From positions 46,402,110 to 46,466,109 of the forward strand of contig CM077647.1 of assembly GCA_039707465.1 (NCBI GenBank): DNA of 64,000 nucleotides, given 5' to 3'. Position numbers and translations under genes: made by a program. The notes under the pieces were generated by a model that worked only from the letters and a program-made list of their open reading frames with translations, did not search any database and had not been told where the DNA came from. Below, in pieces: positions 12,492 to 22,050 of this stretch. Source of the DNA: Rhabdophis nuchalis (Eukaryota > Chordata > Lepidosauria > Squamata > Natricidae). Within the stretch, counting starts at the first letter, position 1; each line of letters starts with the position of its first letter.

Positions 12492-13421
12492 CTTTCTCTC
12501 TTTTTCTTTCTGTCTCTCTGTCTGTCTCTCTGTGTATCTCTGTCTCTCTCTCCTTCCTCCGCCCATCTGTCACTCTCTGTGTGTGTCTGTCTGTCTCTCG
12601 TTCACTCACTTAATCACTCATTCTGTGTCTGCCTCCCTCCCTCCCTGTCTCTCCCTGTCTCTCTCTGTCTGTCTGTCTCTCCCTCCCTCCCCCAGTCTGT
12701 CTCCGATTCAATCCCTCCCTCTGTCATTCTCTCTCTTGCCTCTCTCTGTCTCCCTCCCTCCCTCCCTCACCATCTCTTTCTCTGTACTCTGTGTGTCTGT
12801 CAGTCTCTCTCTGATTCCCTCCCTCCTTCTCTGTCTCTCTCTGCCTCTCTCTGTCTGTCTGTCTCTCCCCCTCCCTCTCTCTGTCTCGCTCTCTCTTCCT
12901 CCCTCTCTCTGTCTCTCTCTGTCTCTGTGCCTCTCTCTGGCTGTCTGTCTCCCCCCCCCCCCTGCGGAGCCTCTTCAGCCCCTGGGAAGCAGCTAAGTGG
13001 CTGGCATGCCGGCTTGGGAGGCCCGTTGGCCTTGGGACAGCCGGAGCGCTTCTCAGGGGCTGAGGAGGCTCTGCTAGAGGAAGGGAGGGAACTGGCGGCT
13101 GGTGGGTGAGCCCACGGGGCAGGTGGGCAGGGAGGGTTGCTGGGTGCTACCACAGGGCCCTCCCTGCCTGCCTGCCTGGCTGGCTCATCCACCGGCAGCC
13201 AGTTCCCTCCCTACCCTCACGGAGCGTCTTCAGCCCCTGGAAGCAGACGAGTGGCTGGCATGCCAGCTGGGGAGGCTACGGCTGCCTCTTTGGCCTTGGG
13301 GCAGCTGGAGCATGTCCCCAGAGCCCAAGGAGTCCCGCTGTCAATGAGGGTAGGGGAAGAGCCACACTCAAGGGGCCAAAGAGCTGCTTGTGGCTCACGA
13401 GCCGCGGTTTGCCAACCACTG
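12295..13421. mobile_element. composite hAT-like element with polypyrimidine core
   Basis: Inverted ends CAGTGATGGGCAAAC (left) and GTTTGCCAACCACTG (right), flanked by imperfect 8-base duplications CTCTAGTC and TTCTTGTC (6 of 8 match). Inside, a 41-base module (12401-12441) containing GCTTAGCAACCAAAATTTTG leads into about 500 bases of nearly pure pyrimidine (CTTT then CTCTGT/CCCT variants). A GC-rich block with internal direct and inverted repeats follows (12966-13311). No transposase. The 198- and 176-codon frames are low-complexity artefacts. Confidence 0.65.
12441..12960. repeat. polypyrimidine tract (CTTT/CTGT/CCCT)
   Basis: Roughly 520 bases with very few purines on the plus strand, starting with (CTTT)n and grading into CTGTCT and CCCT variants. 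It lies inside the hAT-like element. Confidence 0.9.
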
Positions 13422-14353
13422 TTCTTGTCTATCTTCCACCTTTCCCAGCATTATAAATTTTCAAGATAGGTAGGTATTTGAAGAATGGGTGCAAAATGGG
13501 ATAATTTGAGCAGGGTCATTTTGTTCCTTATATTAGATTTAGGATTGATGTGTTCTATGATCTGCTTGTTTTCTTGTCTATCCGGGTATTTTGAGGAATC
13601 TTCTCCCACATCATTTTTAAAGGTTTCCAGGGAACAAATGGTAGACTGAACATGACTATATTAAAAAATTGAGCCAATAATCACAGTGAAGAATGAAGAG
13701 CCAACAAGTGAACAGGTAAACCACTTCAAAGCACTCTGAACAAGGAGAGGACTTGAGATTACTAACAAGTGCTTCAGACAACTGCTTCTCACATAAATAC
13801 CATAAGATAGTAGTCTCCAGTGGGTTCAAAACACTGGGAGATGAAGAAATAGCCATCTTCCTCAAACCATAGTCAGTCCTTTGCAAAATATAGTAAATTC
13901 GCATACTTTTTCTAATCACATAGTCTTATGTTGCTAACTGCTTTTCAGCTATTAAAAAATCTTTGTATTGACAAATTTGATAGCACTGGCTAATTTTCCT
14001 TTGGGTCCTTAGTGAATAGAAAATTTAACTAAAAATTTAAGAACTTATTTTTTTTCTTGGAATAAGCAGTGAAGGGATGATTAAAAATTGATTTTGGAAA
14101 GTTATAAATAGACTAAGTGTCTAGATAAATTTGAAATTAGAATTATATTGTTTAAAATTGTGAAGACTCCTTCCCATGAAAATATGCTTTCGCTTTTGTT
14201 TTAAAGAATAAGGTAAAGTTTAAAAAAATAGATAGCAATTTAAAGATTATAATTAAAAGGCAAGAATACAAAAACTCGACTTATAATTTACATAATGAAA
14301 CCAAATATTCTAACATTGGATATATTGAGGAATATTTTTGAAAACTAAACTCA

Positions 14354-14354
<1 letters not shown>
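13422..14354. other. unique AT-rich sequence
   Basis: No gene or named repeat seen. The 87-codon minus frame at 13656-13919 is unrecognised. Confidence 0.35.

Positions 14355-14412
<58 letters not shown>
14355..14412. repeat. (AAT)n microsatellite
   Basis: Perfect AAT/ATA trinucleotide run of about 19 units. Unlike those at 17502 and 55562, it does not abut a recognisable LINE. Confidence 0.95.
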
Positions 14413-15035
14413 TCTACAGAGACAATTGCCTTTATTCTGTCCCTTTCTCTAAAAAATGTTATGAAAGAGGAAACAACTCTTACCTAACAGTGTCAGTATC
14501 TGGGGATCAAGCTAAAAGAAGATTCATCCTAGAATGTCTACATAGCCACAAACAATCTAAGTCCAATACCCCCTTGAAATCCCTTGACCCCCTTCTAATT
14601 CCTAGCAGATGCTAACCGTTAGTTGAGAATATTCCTAAATGTGAGTAGCAATAAATCATTTCAAATTAATTAAACCTTCACATGCAGGCCTGATCTTTCA
14701 TGCCTGACACATGATCAAAACTGAGTTGAAAATGGATTTATAAATGGCAGATTGCAAGAATGAAATGGAAATGGATGTTACACTTGATATACAAAAGAAG
14801 CCACTGATGTTTTAATAATTAAATGTATATACAAATAATATATAAGGGAGTGACCGGGATAATATTCCCATATAGAATTCACAAAAAGGGGCTTTAAGTT
14901 TTAAAGAATCTCATGAGAAGGGACAAAGACATTAAGAAGTCAAGTTCTATGACATTATTTGAATGGACTAAAGATTAAGATTGTTTTGTGAGAAAATGAA
15001 TACAATTTTGGTTTATTTGATTGACACTCACAAAG
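14413..15035. other. unique AT-rich sequence
   Basis: No gene or named repeat seen. Confidence 0.35.
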
Positions 15036-15266
15036 TTTATTTATTTCTATCCCACCTTTATTTTTTCTACAAATAACTGAGAGCAGGGAATATGTTCAAC
15101 ACACCTTCCTCCTCCTATTTGCCCCGCAACAACAACTTTTGATGTGAGTTGGGCTAAGAGAAAGGGACTAGCCCAAGATTATCCAGCTGACTTTCATGGC
15201 TAAGGTAGGACTAAAACGCATGTCTCCTGCTCTCTAGTCTGATACATTAATCATTAAACTAAACTG
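15036..15266 (+). repeat. interspersed squamate repeat, unclassified
   Basis: Contains TTTATTTATTTCTATCCCACC, CCCGCAACAACAACTTTTGA, GGGACTAGCCCAAGATTATC and GACTTTCATGGCTAAGGTAG in order. I recognise this phrase set from many reptile loci. Partial copies lie at 2511, 9795 and 60750. SINE or LINE 3' end; not coding. Confidence 0.5.
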
Positions 15267-15340
15267 ATTCTCAGTAACAACAGTTGAATTGTTATTTTTG
15301 GTAATGGACTTTTGATGACAACAGGACTGAAATGATGTTT

Positions 15341-15384
15341 CAGACTCGCACGGCCTCCCGGTGTCTGGAGGCCGTGCGAGTCTG
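15341..15384. repeat. perfect 18-base inverted repeat at an L2 5' end
   Basis: Arm 15341-15358 (CAGACTCGCACGGCCTCC) is the exact reverse complement of 15367-15384, with an 8-base loop. The right arm is ordinary L2 sequence and the left arm is a fold-back copy at the truncation point. Confidence 0.95.
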
Positions 15385-15748
15385 GATGGGGAGAAACAGG
15401 CTCCGACTCAACCCGTCCAAGACCAAGTGGCTGTTGCTTCCAGCGTCACGATATAGCCAGCAGGTGCCATCGCTGGCTATTGGGGCTGAGTCATTGGCCC
15501 CTACAGAGAGGGCTCGCAACTTGGGTGTCCTCCTGGATTCTCGGCTGTCTCTAGAAGATCATATGACAGCCGTGGCCAGGGGGGCTTTTTATCAGGTTCG
15601 CCTGATACGCCAGTTGCGCCCCTTTCTGGATCGTGACACTTTACGCACGGTCACCCAAGCCCTCGCCATTTCCCATCTGGACTACTGCAACGCTCTCTAC
15701 ATGGGGCTTCCCTTGAGGTGCACCTGGAGACTCCAGTTAGTTCAGAAT
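15341..15748 (+). mobile_element. host L2 LINE, left part (interrupted)
   Basis: Starts inside the L2 reverse transcriptase: RCLEAVRVWMGRNRLRLNPSKTKWL, then ARNLGVLLDSRLSLEDHMTA, RQLRPFLDRDTLRTVTQALA and LDYCNALYMGLPLRC. It breaks at CAGAAT (15743-15748). The same protein resumes at 16943-17515, so this L2 was split by another L2 (15749-16942). Its very 5' end is an inverted duplication (15341-15384). Confidence 0.85.
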
Positions 15749-16942
15749 TTGTGTTGACAGGAATTTGTGTTGACAGGAGGGCAGAGGTCGACATCACCCC
15801 TTATGTGTGGGGTGCCTCAGGGGTCGGTCCTCTCGCCCCTCCTGTTCAACACCTATATGAAGCCGCTGGGCGAGATCATCCGCAGTTGTGGGGTTGAGTA
15901 CCATCTGTATGCTGATGATACTCAGCTATACATATCCAGCCCCCAACCACCCCAGCGATGCCGTTGAAGTGATGACCCGGTGTTTGGAGGCCGTGTGGGT
16001 CTGGATGGGGAGTAACAAACTTCGACTCAACCCATCCAAGACTGAGTGGCTGTGGTTTCCAGCGCCCCGGCACAGCCAGCTGACTCCAACGCTGGCCATT
16101 GGGGGCGAGTCACTATCCCCCATGGAAAGGGCTCGCAACTTAGGCATCCTCCTGGAGGGGGGCTTTTTACCAGGTTCACCTGGTACACCAGTTGCGCCCT
16201 TTCCTTGACCAGGACGCCCTCCACACAGTCACTCAAATGCTCGTTACGTCCTGCCTAGACTATTGCAATGCTCTCTACATGGGGCTCCCCTTGAGGTGCA
16301 CCTGGAGGCTCCAGTTAGTGCAGAATGCGGCCGCGTGGGGATCTTGGGAGCCTCACAGTACTCCCACGTAACACCCCTTCTGCGCGAGCTGCACTGGCTG
16401 CCGGTGGCCTTCCGGGTGCGCTTCAAGGTGCTGGTGACCATCTTTAAAACGCTCCATGGCACGGGGCCTAGCTATTTGCGGGACCGTCTCCTACCACATA
16501 CCTCCCTTTGACCGATCAGCTCCCACAGAGAGGGCCTCCTCAGGGTGCCGTCTGCAGGTCAATGCCGGTTGATAGCGAGCAGGGGAAGGGCCTTCTCTGT
16601 GGCAGGTCCAGCCCTCTCTAATGACCTACCCCCCGAACTTCATACCATCACGGACCTTCGCCTCTTTCGTCGATCACTTAAAACGCACTTGTTCCACCTA
16701 GCCGGCCTAGCTTAGATTTTAGCTTAGATTTTAGCTTAGATAAAATTTTAACTGGATTTTATAGGCGATTTAAAGATTTTTAGTTAACATTTTAGCACAG
16801 GTTATTTAATTTAATTATATTTTAACATTGTATTGTATTTATTGTTGTCTGTTGTGGCATTTTAATTTCCTGTGCACCGCCCTGAGTCCATTGGGGAGAT
16901 AGAAGCGGTATATAAATCTAATAAAACCTGAAAACCTGAAAC
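15749..16942 (+). mobile_element. L2 LINE inserted in another L2
   Basis: 5'-truncated L2 with reverse transcriptase motifs [15 protein letters not shown] and YADDTQLYI (15767-15967). The rest of the C-terminal region follows in several frames, broken by at least one deletion near 16155, and it ends in the L2 tail CACCGCCCTGAGTCC then ATAAATCTAATAAAACC. A 16-base exact tandem duplication (15746-15761, 15762-15777) sits at the 5' junction. The flanking CAGAAT (15743-15748 and 16943-16948) looks like the target duplication. Confidence 0.82.
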
Positions 16943-17504
16943 CAGAATGCGGCCGTGTGTGGGATTCTGGGAGCGTCTAGATGCTCCCATGTGACACCTC
17001 TCCTGTGCGAGCTGCACTGGCTGCCTGTGGCTTTCCGGATGCGCTTCAAGGTATTAGTAACCACCTTCAAAGTGCTCCATGGCAAGGGACCTGGTTATCT
17101 GCAAGACCGCCTCCTGCTACCAAACACCTCCCACTGACCAGTCCGCTCCCACAGAGAGGGCCTCCTCAGGGTGCTGTCGGCCAGGCAATGCCGGCTGGCA
17201 ACCCCTAGGGGGACAGCCTTCTCTGTGGCAGCTCCTGCCCTCTGGAATGACCTGTCCCCTGACCTACGGACAATCACGGACCTGCACCAGTTCTGTCGTG
17301 CCTTGAAGACCCATTTGTTTCTTGTGGCTGGCCTGGCATAGTTTTTTAAATTGTTTTAGTAAGGGTTTTTAACAGGATTTTAGTCAGGCTAGCTATTTAA
17401 TAGATTTTTAACTGTATTTTATGTTTTATATCATTGTCTTTTATTAGTGCCTGTACACCGCCCTGAGTCCCGGAAGGGAGAAGGGCAGTATAAAATTTTA
17501 ATTA

Positions 17505-17515
<11 letters not shown>
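16943..17515 (+). mobile_element. host L2 LINE, right part
   Basis: Continuation of the L2 at 15341: QNAAVCGILG-like start, ELHWLPVAFRMRFK, then WNDLSPDLRTITDL-like sequence in shifted frames. The 3' tail, ACACCGCCCTGAGTCCCGGA, runs into the AAT microsatellite. Confidence 0.82.
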
Positions 17516-17580
<65 letters not shown>

Positions 17581-17590
17581 GTAATAGTAA
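17502..17590. repeat. (AAT)n microsatellite at an L2 tail
   Basis: About 26 AAT units directly continuing the L2 3' tail, the usual way L2 copies seed such repeats. Confidence 0.95.
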
Positions 17591-18095
17591 TATTTTAAAA
17601 ATCTATAACTAGAATAAAAATAAATAAAATCAATTTATAGATAACAGATGGGATATAGGAAGAAGAGATCAGTTATTGCATTTTAAGATGAGTTACTGAA
17701 ATTGTTTATACTTTTTTTTTTTAATAAGAAAATTTTTATTTTTAACATAAAAACAAATAAAAAACATCATTCATCTTGTGCTTTGTACAACATGTCGTTC
17801 GGGCAAACGTTCTGTGCATCAGTACTTTAAATCACAAACATATTTATCAATTTTCCTTTCATTACATATATATCACCTTTGTTTCACATAATAACATTAT
17901 CATTTATCAAGTCATTTCCCCACACTTATTTAATGTATAAGAAGGATATTAAAAAAGAAAATTTCCCATTTTATAACATTGCTTTCAATTATCTCTAGGA
18001 GTCACTTTCCCATTATAAAATACAAAATATTTTCTCCTTCTGAAGACAAAATTTTATCCAAGTTTTATAATAATATAATATGTATATTATATCCC

Positions 18096-18686
18096 TTAGG
18101 TTTTTATTTTTTCCAACCATTGATAAAACTTATTCCATATTTCATAAAATTGTTTGTTCTCCTGCTCTCTAATTTCAAATGTTAATCTACTCATTTCTGC
18201 ACATTCCATAATTTTACGAATAACTTCTTCTTGTGAAGGTAATTTCTCATTTCTCCAGTTTTTTGCAAATACAATTCTGGCTGCTGTCAAAACATTTACA
18301 ATCAAATATTTCAAGTTTTTATCAAGTCTTTCTGACGTTATTCCAAGTAGGAAAAGTTCAGGTTTAAAGTCTATGTGTTTATGTGTCATTTTCTCCAACC
18401 ATATGTGAATCATAGTCCAATAACCTTTAGCCTCCAAACAAGTCCACCACATATGGTAATAAGAGCTAGGCATCTGATGACATTTCCAACACTTTTCAGA
18501 TTTATTCTTATTCATTCTTGCAATTCTTGCTGGTGATAAGTGCCACCTGTAAAACATCTTATACAAATTCTCTTTATAAGCAATTGATATTGTCATTTTA
18601 TAATTTTGCATCCACAATTTTTGCCACTTATTTAAATCAATCCCATGCCCAAAATTTCCCCCCCAGATTATCATAGTTTCTTTCAC
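18096..18686 (-). pseudogene. L1 ORF2 C-terminal fragment
   Basis: 196-codon frame with the L1 ORF2 C-terminal cysteine-rich signature (CWKC...H..W..C). L1 ORF2 encodes endonuclease plus reverse transcriptase; here only the end remains, out of frame with the 18876-19787 piece. Confidence 0.85.
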
Positions 18687-18875
18687 TTGCTCTTCCTGAA
18701 GTTTAAACTCTAATAGGTAGGCATAAAGTTTTTAAAATCACTTTTTCATTGACACCTATTAAAAGTTTATCTAATTCCGTCATTTTATCATAAACCCTTC
18801 CTTTTTTTTGATCCTCCTTATATCTAGAATGTATTTGCATATATGTATACCAATTCATATCCATTCCTTCTTGTT

Positions 18876-19787
18876 TTAATTCCTGGATGGTTTTAAGATC
18901 AATAACTCGGAGTATGTGATTGTTCGTTCCTTTTTATATGTTATTGCATATGAAAATGCTTCAATAGTTGATACCCAGACTGGCATTTTAAGATAATGCA
19001 ATCTCTTAATCTTTTCCCAGTTTAAAATCAAAGATTCTCTTATGTAATGTCTTCTGAAGAAACCATGTTTCCTGGCATTTCTATACCATAGAGTTGCGTG
19101 CCATCCCGATAACAAATCATGTCCTTCTAGTTCTTTAATCCACATCAAATTTGCAGTTTGATAGTATAATTCCCAATCAGGTAATCCCATACCTCCCCTT
19201 ATTTTGACATCTTGTAAATTTTTTAGCTTTATTCTTGCTTTTTTCCCTTGCCATATAAACTTTAAAATCATTTTGTTCAACTCTTCAAAAAAGTCCTTAC
19301 CCAATCTGATTGGAATTGTCTGAAATAAGTATAGTCCTTTAGGTAAAACATTCATTTTTATTGTAGCTATTCTCCCTATTAGTGATAATTGTAAATTCTG
19401 CCATCTCGTCAGATCTGCTACAATTTGTTGTATAAGTTTAGAATAGTTATCCTTTTTGAGGGTACTACATCTAGATGTCAGGTAAATTCCTAAATATTTA
19501 ACCCTATTCGTGACTTGAATTTTCAAGATTTCTGTTAGTTCTTCTTTCTGTCTTGTTAACATATTCTTTGTCAATATTTGAGTTTTATCTTTGTTTATTT
19601 TCAAGCCTGCTACTTTTACATAGTCCTCAATTTCCCCTATCAATTTAGATGCAGTTTCGAGTGGTTCTTCAAGAATATAAACTAGGTCATCTGCAAATGC
19701 TTGTAACTTATATTGTTCTTTCCTAATTGTCATTCCCTTTATTCCTTTCTCTTCTCTTCTCTTTCTATTTAACACTTCTAGTGTCAA
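18876..19787 (-). pseudogene. L1 ORF2 reverse transcriptase fragment
   Basis: 303-codon uninterrupted frame including the catalytic FADD box (FADDLVYIL) and the thumb-region phrase VKYLGIYLTSRCSTLKKDNY. It continues the L1 protein started at 20.5 kb after a frame break near 19.8-19.9 kb. Confidence 0.87.
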
Positions 19788-19922
19788 TACAAAAAGTAAA
19801 GGTGATAGTGGGCAGCCTTGTCTTGTGCCTCTTTTTATCTCAATGTTGTCTGAAAATTCTCTATTTATTATTATCTTAGCAGTTTGGTTGTAATATATAG
19901 TACTTATAACATGTCTGAAATT

Positions 19923-20456
19923 TTAACCAAATTTCATTTGTTCTAGTTGTTGCAACAGAAACTTCCAGCTCACGTTATCAAAGGCTTTTTGTGCATCAAG
20001 AAACATCAGGGCCATTTGTTTTTCAGGGTGTGTTTCATAATATTCCAACGTATTCAAAATTATTCTTATGTTATCTTTAATTTGTCTCTTTGGTAGGAAT
20101 CCACTTTGATCTGGGTGTATAAAACTGTTCAAATATTTTTTAAGCCTTTCTGCTAAGATTGATGCAAATAACTTGTAGTCTGAATTCAGCAATGAAATTG
20201 GTTGATAATTCTTTATCAATTCCCTCCTTTGGTATCAGTGAAATTCTTTATCAGTTCCCTCCTTTAGTATCAGTGAAATGTATGCTTCTGACCAGGAATT
20301 GGGCATTTTACTACCAGACATAACTTCATTCATCACTTCTAGTAGGGGGAGCGATAGTATTTCCTCCAAGGTTTTGTAAAGCTCCACTGGGAGGTCATCC
20401 GGTCCCTGGGCCTTCCCATTGTTTTGTCTTTTAATAGCTTCAGTTAATTCCATCAT
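19923..20456 (-). pseudogene. L1 ORF2 fingers/palm fragment, frame-broken
   Basis: Two frames, 20235-20456 (GKAQGPDDLPVELYK to YISLILKEGTDKE) and 19923-20219 (NYQPISLLN to LDAQKAFDNV), read through the L1 RT domain. Between them a 35-base tandem duplication (20207-20241 and 20242-20276, two mismatches) shifts the frame. Confidence 0.87.
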
Positions 20457-20603
20457 TGCTATCTTTGCATCTAATATATTTCTAATATCATCCGATATAA
20501 CAGGGAGGTTAGCCTCTTGTAGGTAATTTTTAACATCCTTTTCTAGTATGTTTTCTTTTTCATATATTGTTTATACTTTTGATGAAAGTTGGTAGTCATT
20601 TCA

Positions 20604-20627
20604 TGTGTGTGTGTGTGTGTGTGTGTA
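20604..20627. repeat. (TG)n microsatellite, short
   Basis: About 12 TG units just outside the right L1 target duplication. Confidence 0.9.
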
Positions 20628-21525
20628 TTACTTTCCTTTATTTTCTATTTTTAATTCCTCTTTTTTCTTCTTTAATGCTTTCTTTCATTATTTTATCTTT
20701 TTAAATTTTTATTACCTTTTACTATTGTAATTATAATCTTGGATAAAATTACTATATGAAAATGGAGTCCTCTCCCACATCAACTTTCAAAAGCATCAAT
20801 ACTCTTTCTATTCTGCTTTTCCTAAGTCCAATTTTTACTTTCATCAAATATCATGGGAAAAACTAATGCATGATTCAGATCTTTGTAGATATATCACAGC
20901 AATGGAGTTTTGGTAACAAAGCCTATCAAGTGTTAGATTATGGTACATTTCTTGACTGTTATTTCCTTTATAGTTGATAATCAATTCCAAAAAGCAGGAG
21001 CTATCCAACACTTCAATATCTTCATTGTCAATTTAGGCTGGTTGCTGTTCCTGTTCCTGTTGTGATTATTTAGACCTTCTTCATAATTCCATTGTAGTCC
21101 CATGTCCCCCCATGTTCCTTGATTTACGTTACTACCGCTTTCAGATCATCTGCCTTTTCAGATATCAGAGTAATCTCTGAAAAATGCAGGCTATCAATGT
21201 TCTTTCACTAATTTTAAAACTATATTTATCTTCCAATCCAGACTTATTCAATATATATTATGGATACAGATTTAATAAATAGAGAGCATTACATTCTGGT
21301 CTCACTCCTTTTCCAGTTTTATACCACATTTCTCTCATACTGCAGCTTCCTGATCCGTGTACAGATATCTCATGAAAATAATATTTCCATTTTCATAAGC
21401 ACACCAACATAAAATTGTCAACATACTCAAATTGATTTCTATGAGTATACGAATTAAGCATATATTGACTTATTTTTGTAGCATACATCAGCAATTAAAT
21501 CTCGTGTACTTTGGCCTTTTCTAAA
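20628..21525. other. unique AT-rich sequence
   Basis: No gene or named repeat seen. Confidence 0.35.
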
Positions 21526-21527
21526 TA

Positions 21528-21760
21528 TAGCAATAGCACTTAGACTTATATACCACTTTACGATGCTTTACCACCCTAAGTGGTTTACAATGTCAGCATA
21601 TTTCCCCAGGCAATCTGGGTCCACATTTTACCAAATTTGGAAGGATGGAAGGCCGAGTCAGCCTGGTGAGAATCGAACTGCCAAACTGCTGGCAGCCGGC
21701 AGTCAGCAGAAGTAGCCCGCAGTACTGCATTCTAACCACTGGTGCCACCACAGCTAATAA
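21528..21760 (+). repeat. interspersed squamate repeat, unclassified
   Basis: Carries TTATATACCACTTTACGATG, GGAAGGATGGAAGGCCGAGT, GAATCGAACTGCCAAACTGC and CTAACCACTGGTGCCACCAC. This phrase set is common in squamate genomes. Non-coding; the 69- and 63-codon frames across it are incidental. Confidence 0.5.
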
Positions 21761-21964
21761 ATATCTGGCATCTTTCTTTACATTTAAGGTTCTAATGTAC
21801 ACTGAATGTCCTAAGTATTATTTTTCTGGCATATGAGATTAAGAAGATTGTTTGGTAGTTGTACATGTGATATTTTTTGTTGATGTTTTACTCACAAGTA
21901 GGCTGACCTTTTTTAATGTGACGGCCACTATGTCCTTATCTGTAGGTTGGCTAGAAACTTTACT

Positions 21965-22050
21965 GATTTATGTATTTATTTAGAAAATTTATATTGCCAC
22001 CCAATCGCACATAGCAACTCAAGGTATCTTACAGGATTCTTCTCCAGTTG
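21965..22050 (+). repeat. interspersed repeat 3' fragment
   Basis: TTTATTTAGAAAATTTATAT followed by GCCACCCAATCGCACATAGC and ACTCAAGGTATCTTACAGGA, a LINE/SINE 3'-end motif widespread in squamates. Confidence 0.45.

Larger units (their letters stand above)
17716..20565 (-). mobile_element. 5'-truncated L1 LINE with target duplications
   Basis: Minus-strand L1, about 2.85 kb, covering the later part of ORF2. RT motifs in order: GKAQGPDDLPVELYK (20.4 kb), NYQPISLLNSDYKLFASILA and FLDAQKAFDNVSW (20.2-19.9 kb), FADDLVYILEEP (19.7 kb). The C-terminal region has YKMFYRWHLSPARI and CWKCHQMPSSYYHMWW (18.5 kb), ending at 18096. The poly-A tail reads as poly-T at 17711-17722. A 15-base direct repeat, ATTGTTTATACTTTT, flanks it (17701-17715 and 20566-20580). 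At least three frame breaks make it inactive. Confidence 0.93.

Noticed and set aside
12400..12996. 198-codon serine/leucine-rich frame
   Set aside because: Entirely produced by the CTTT/CTCT polypyrimidine tract; every frame of such a tract is open.
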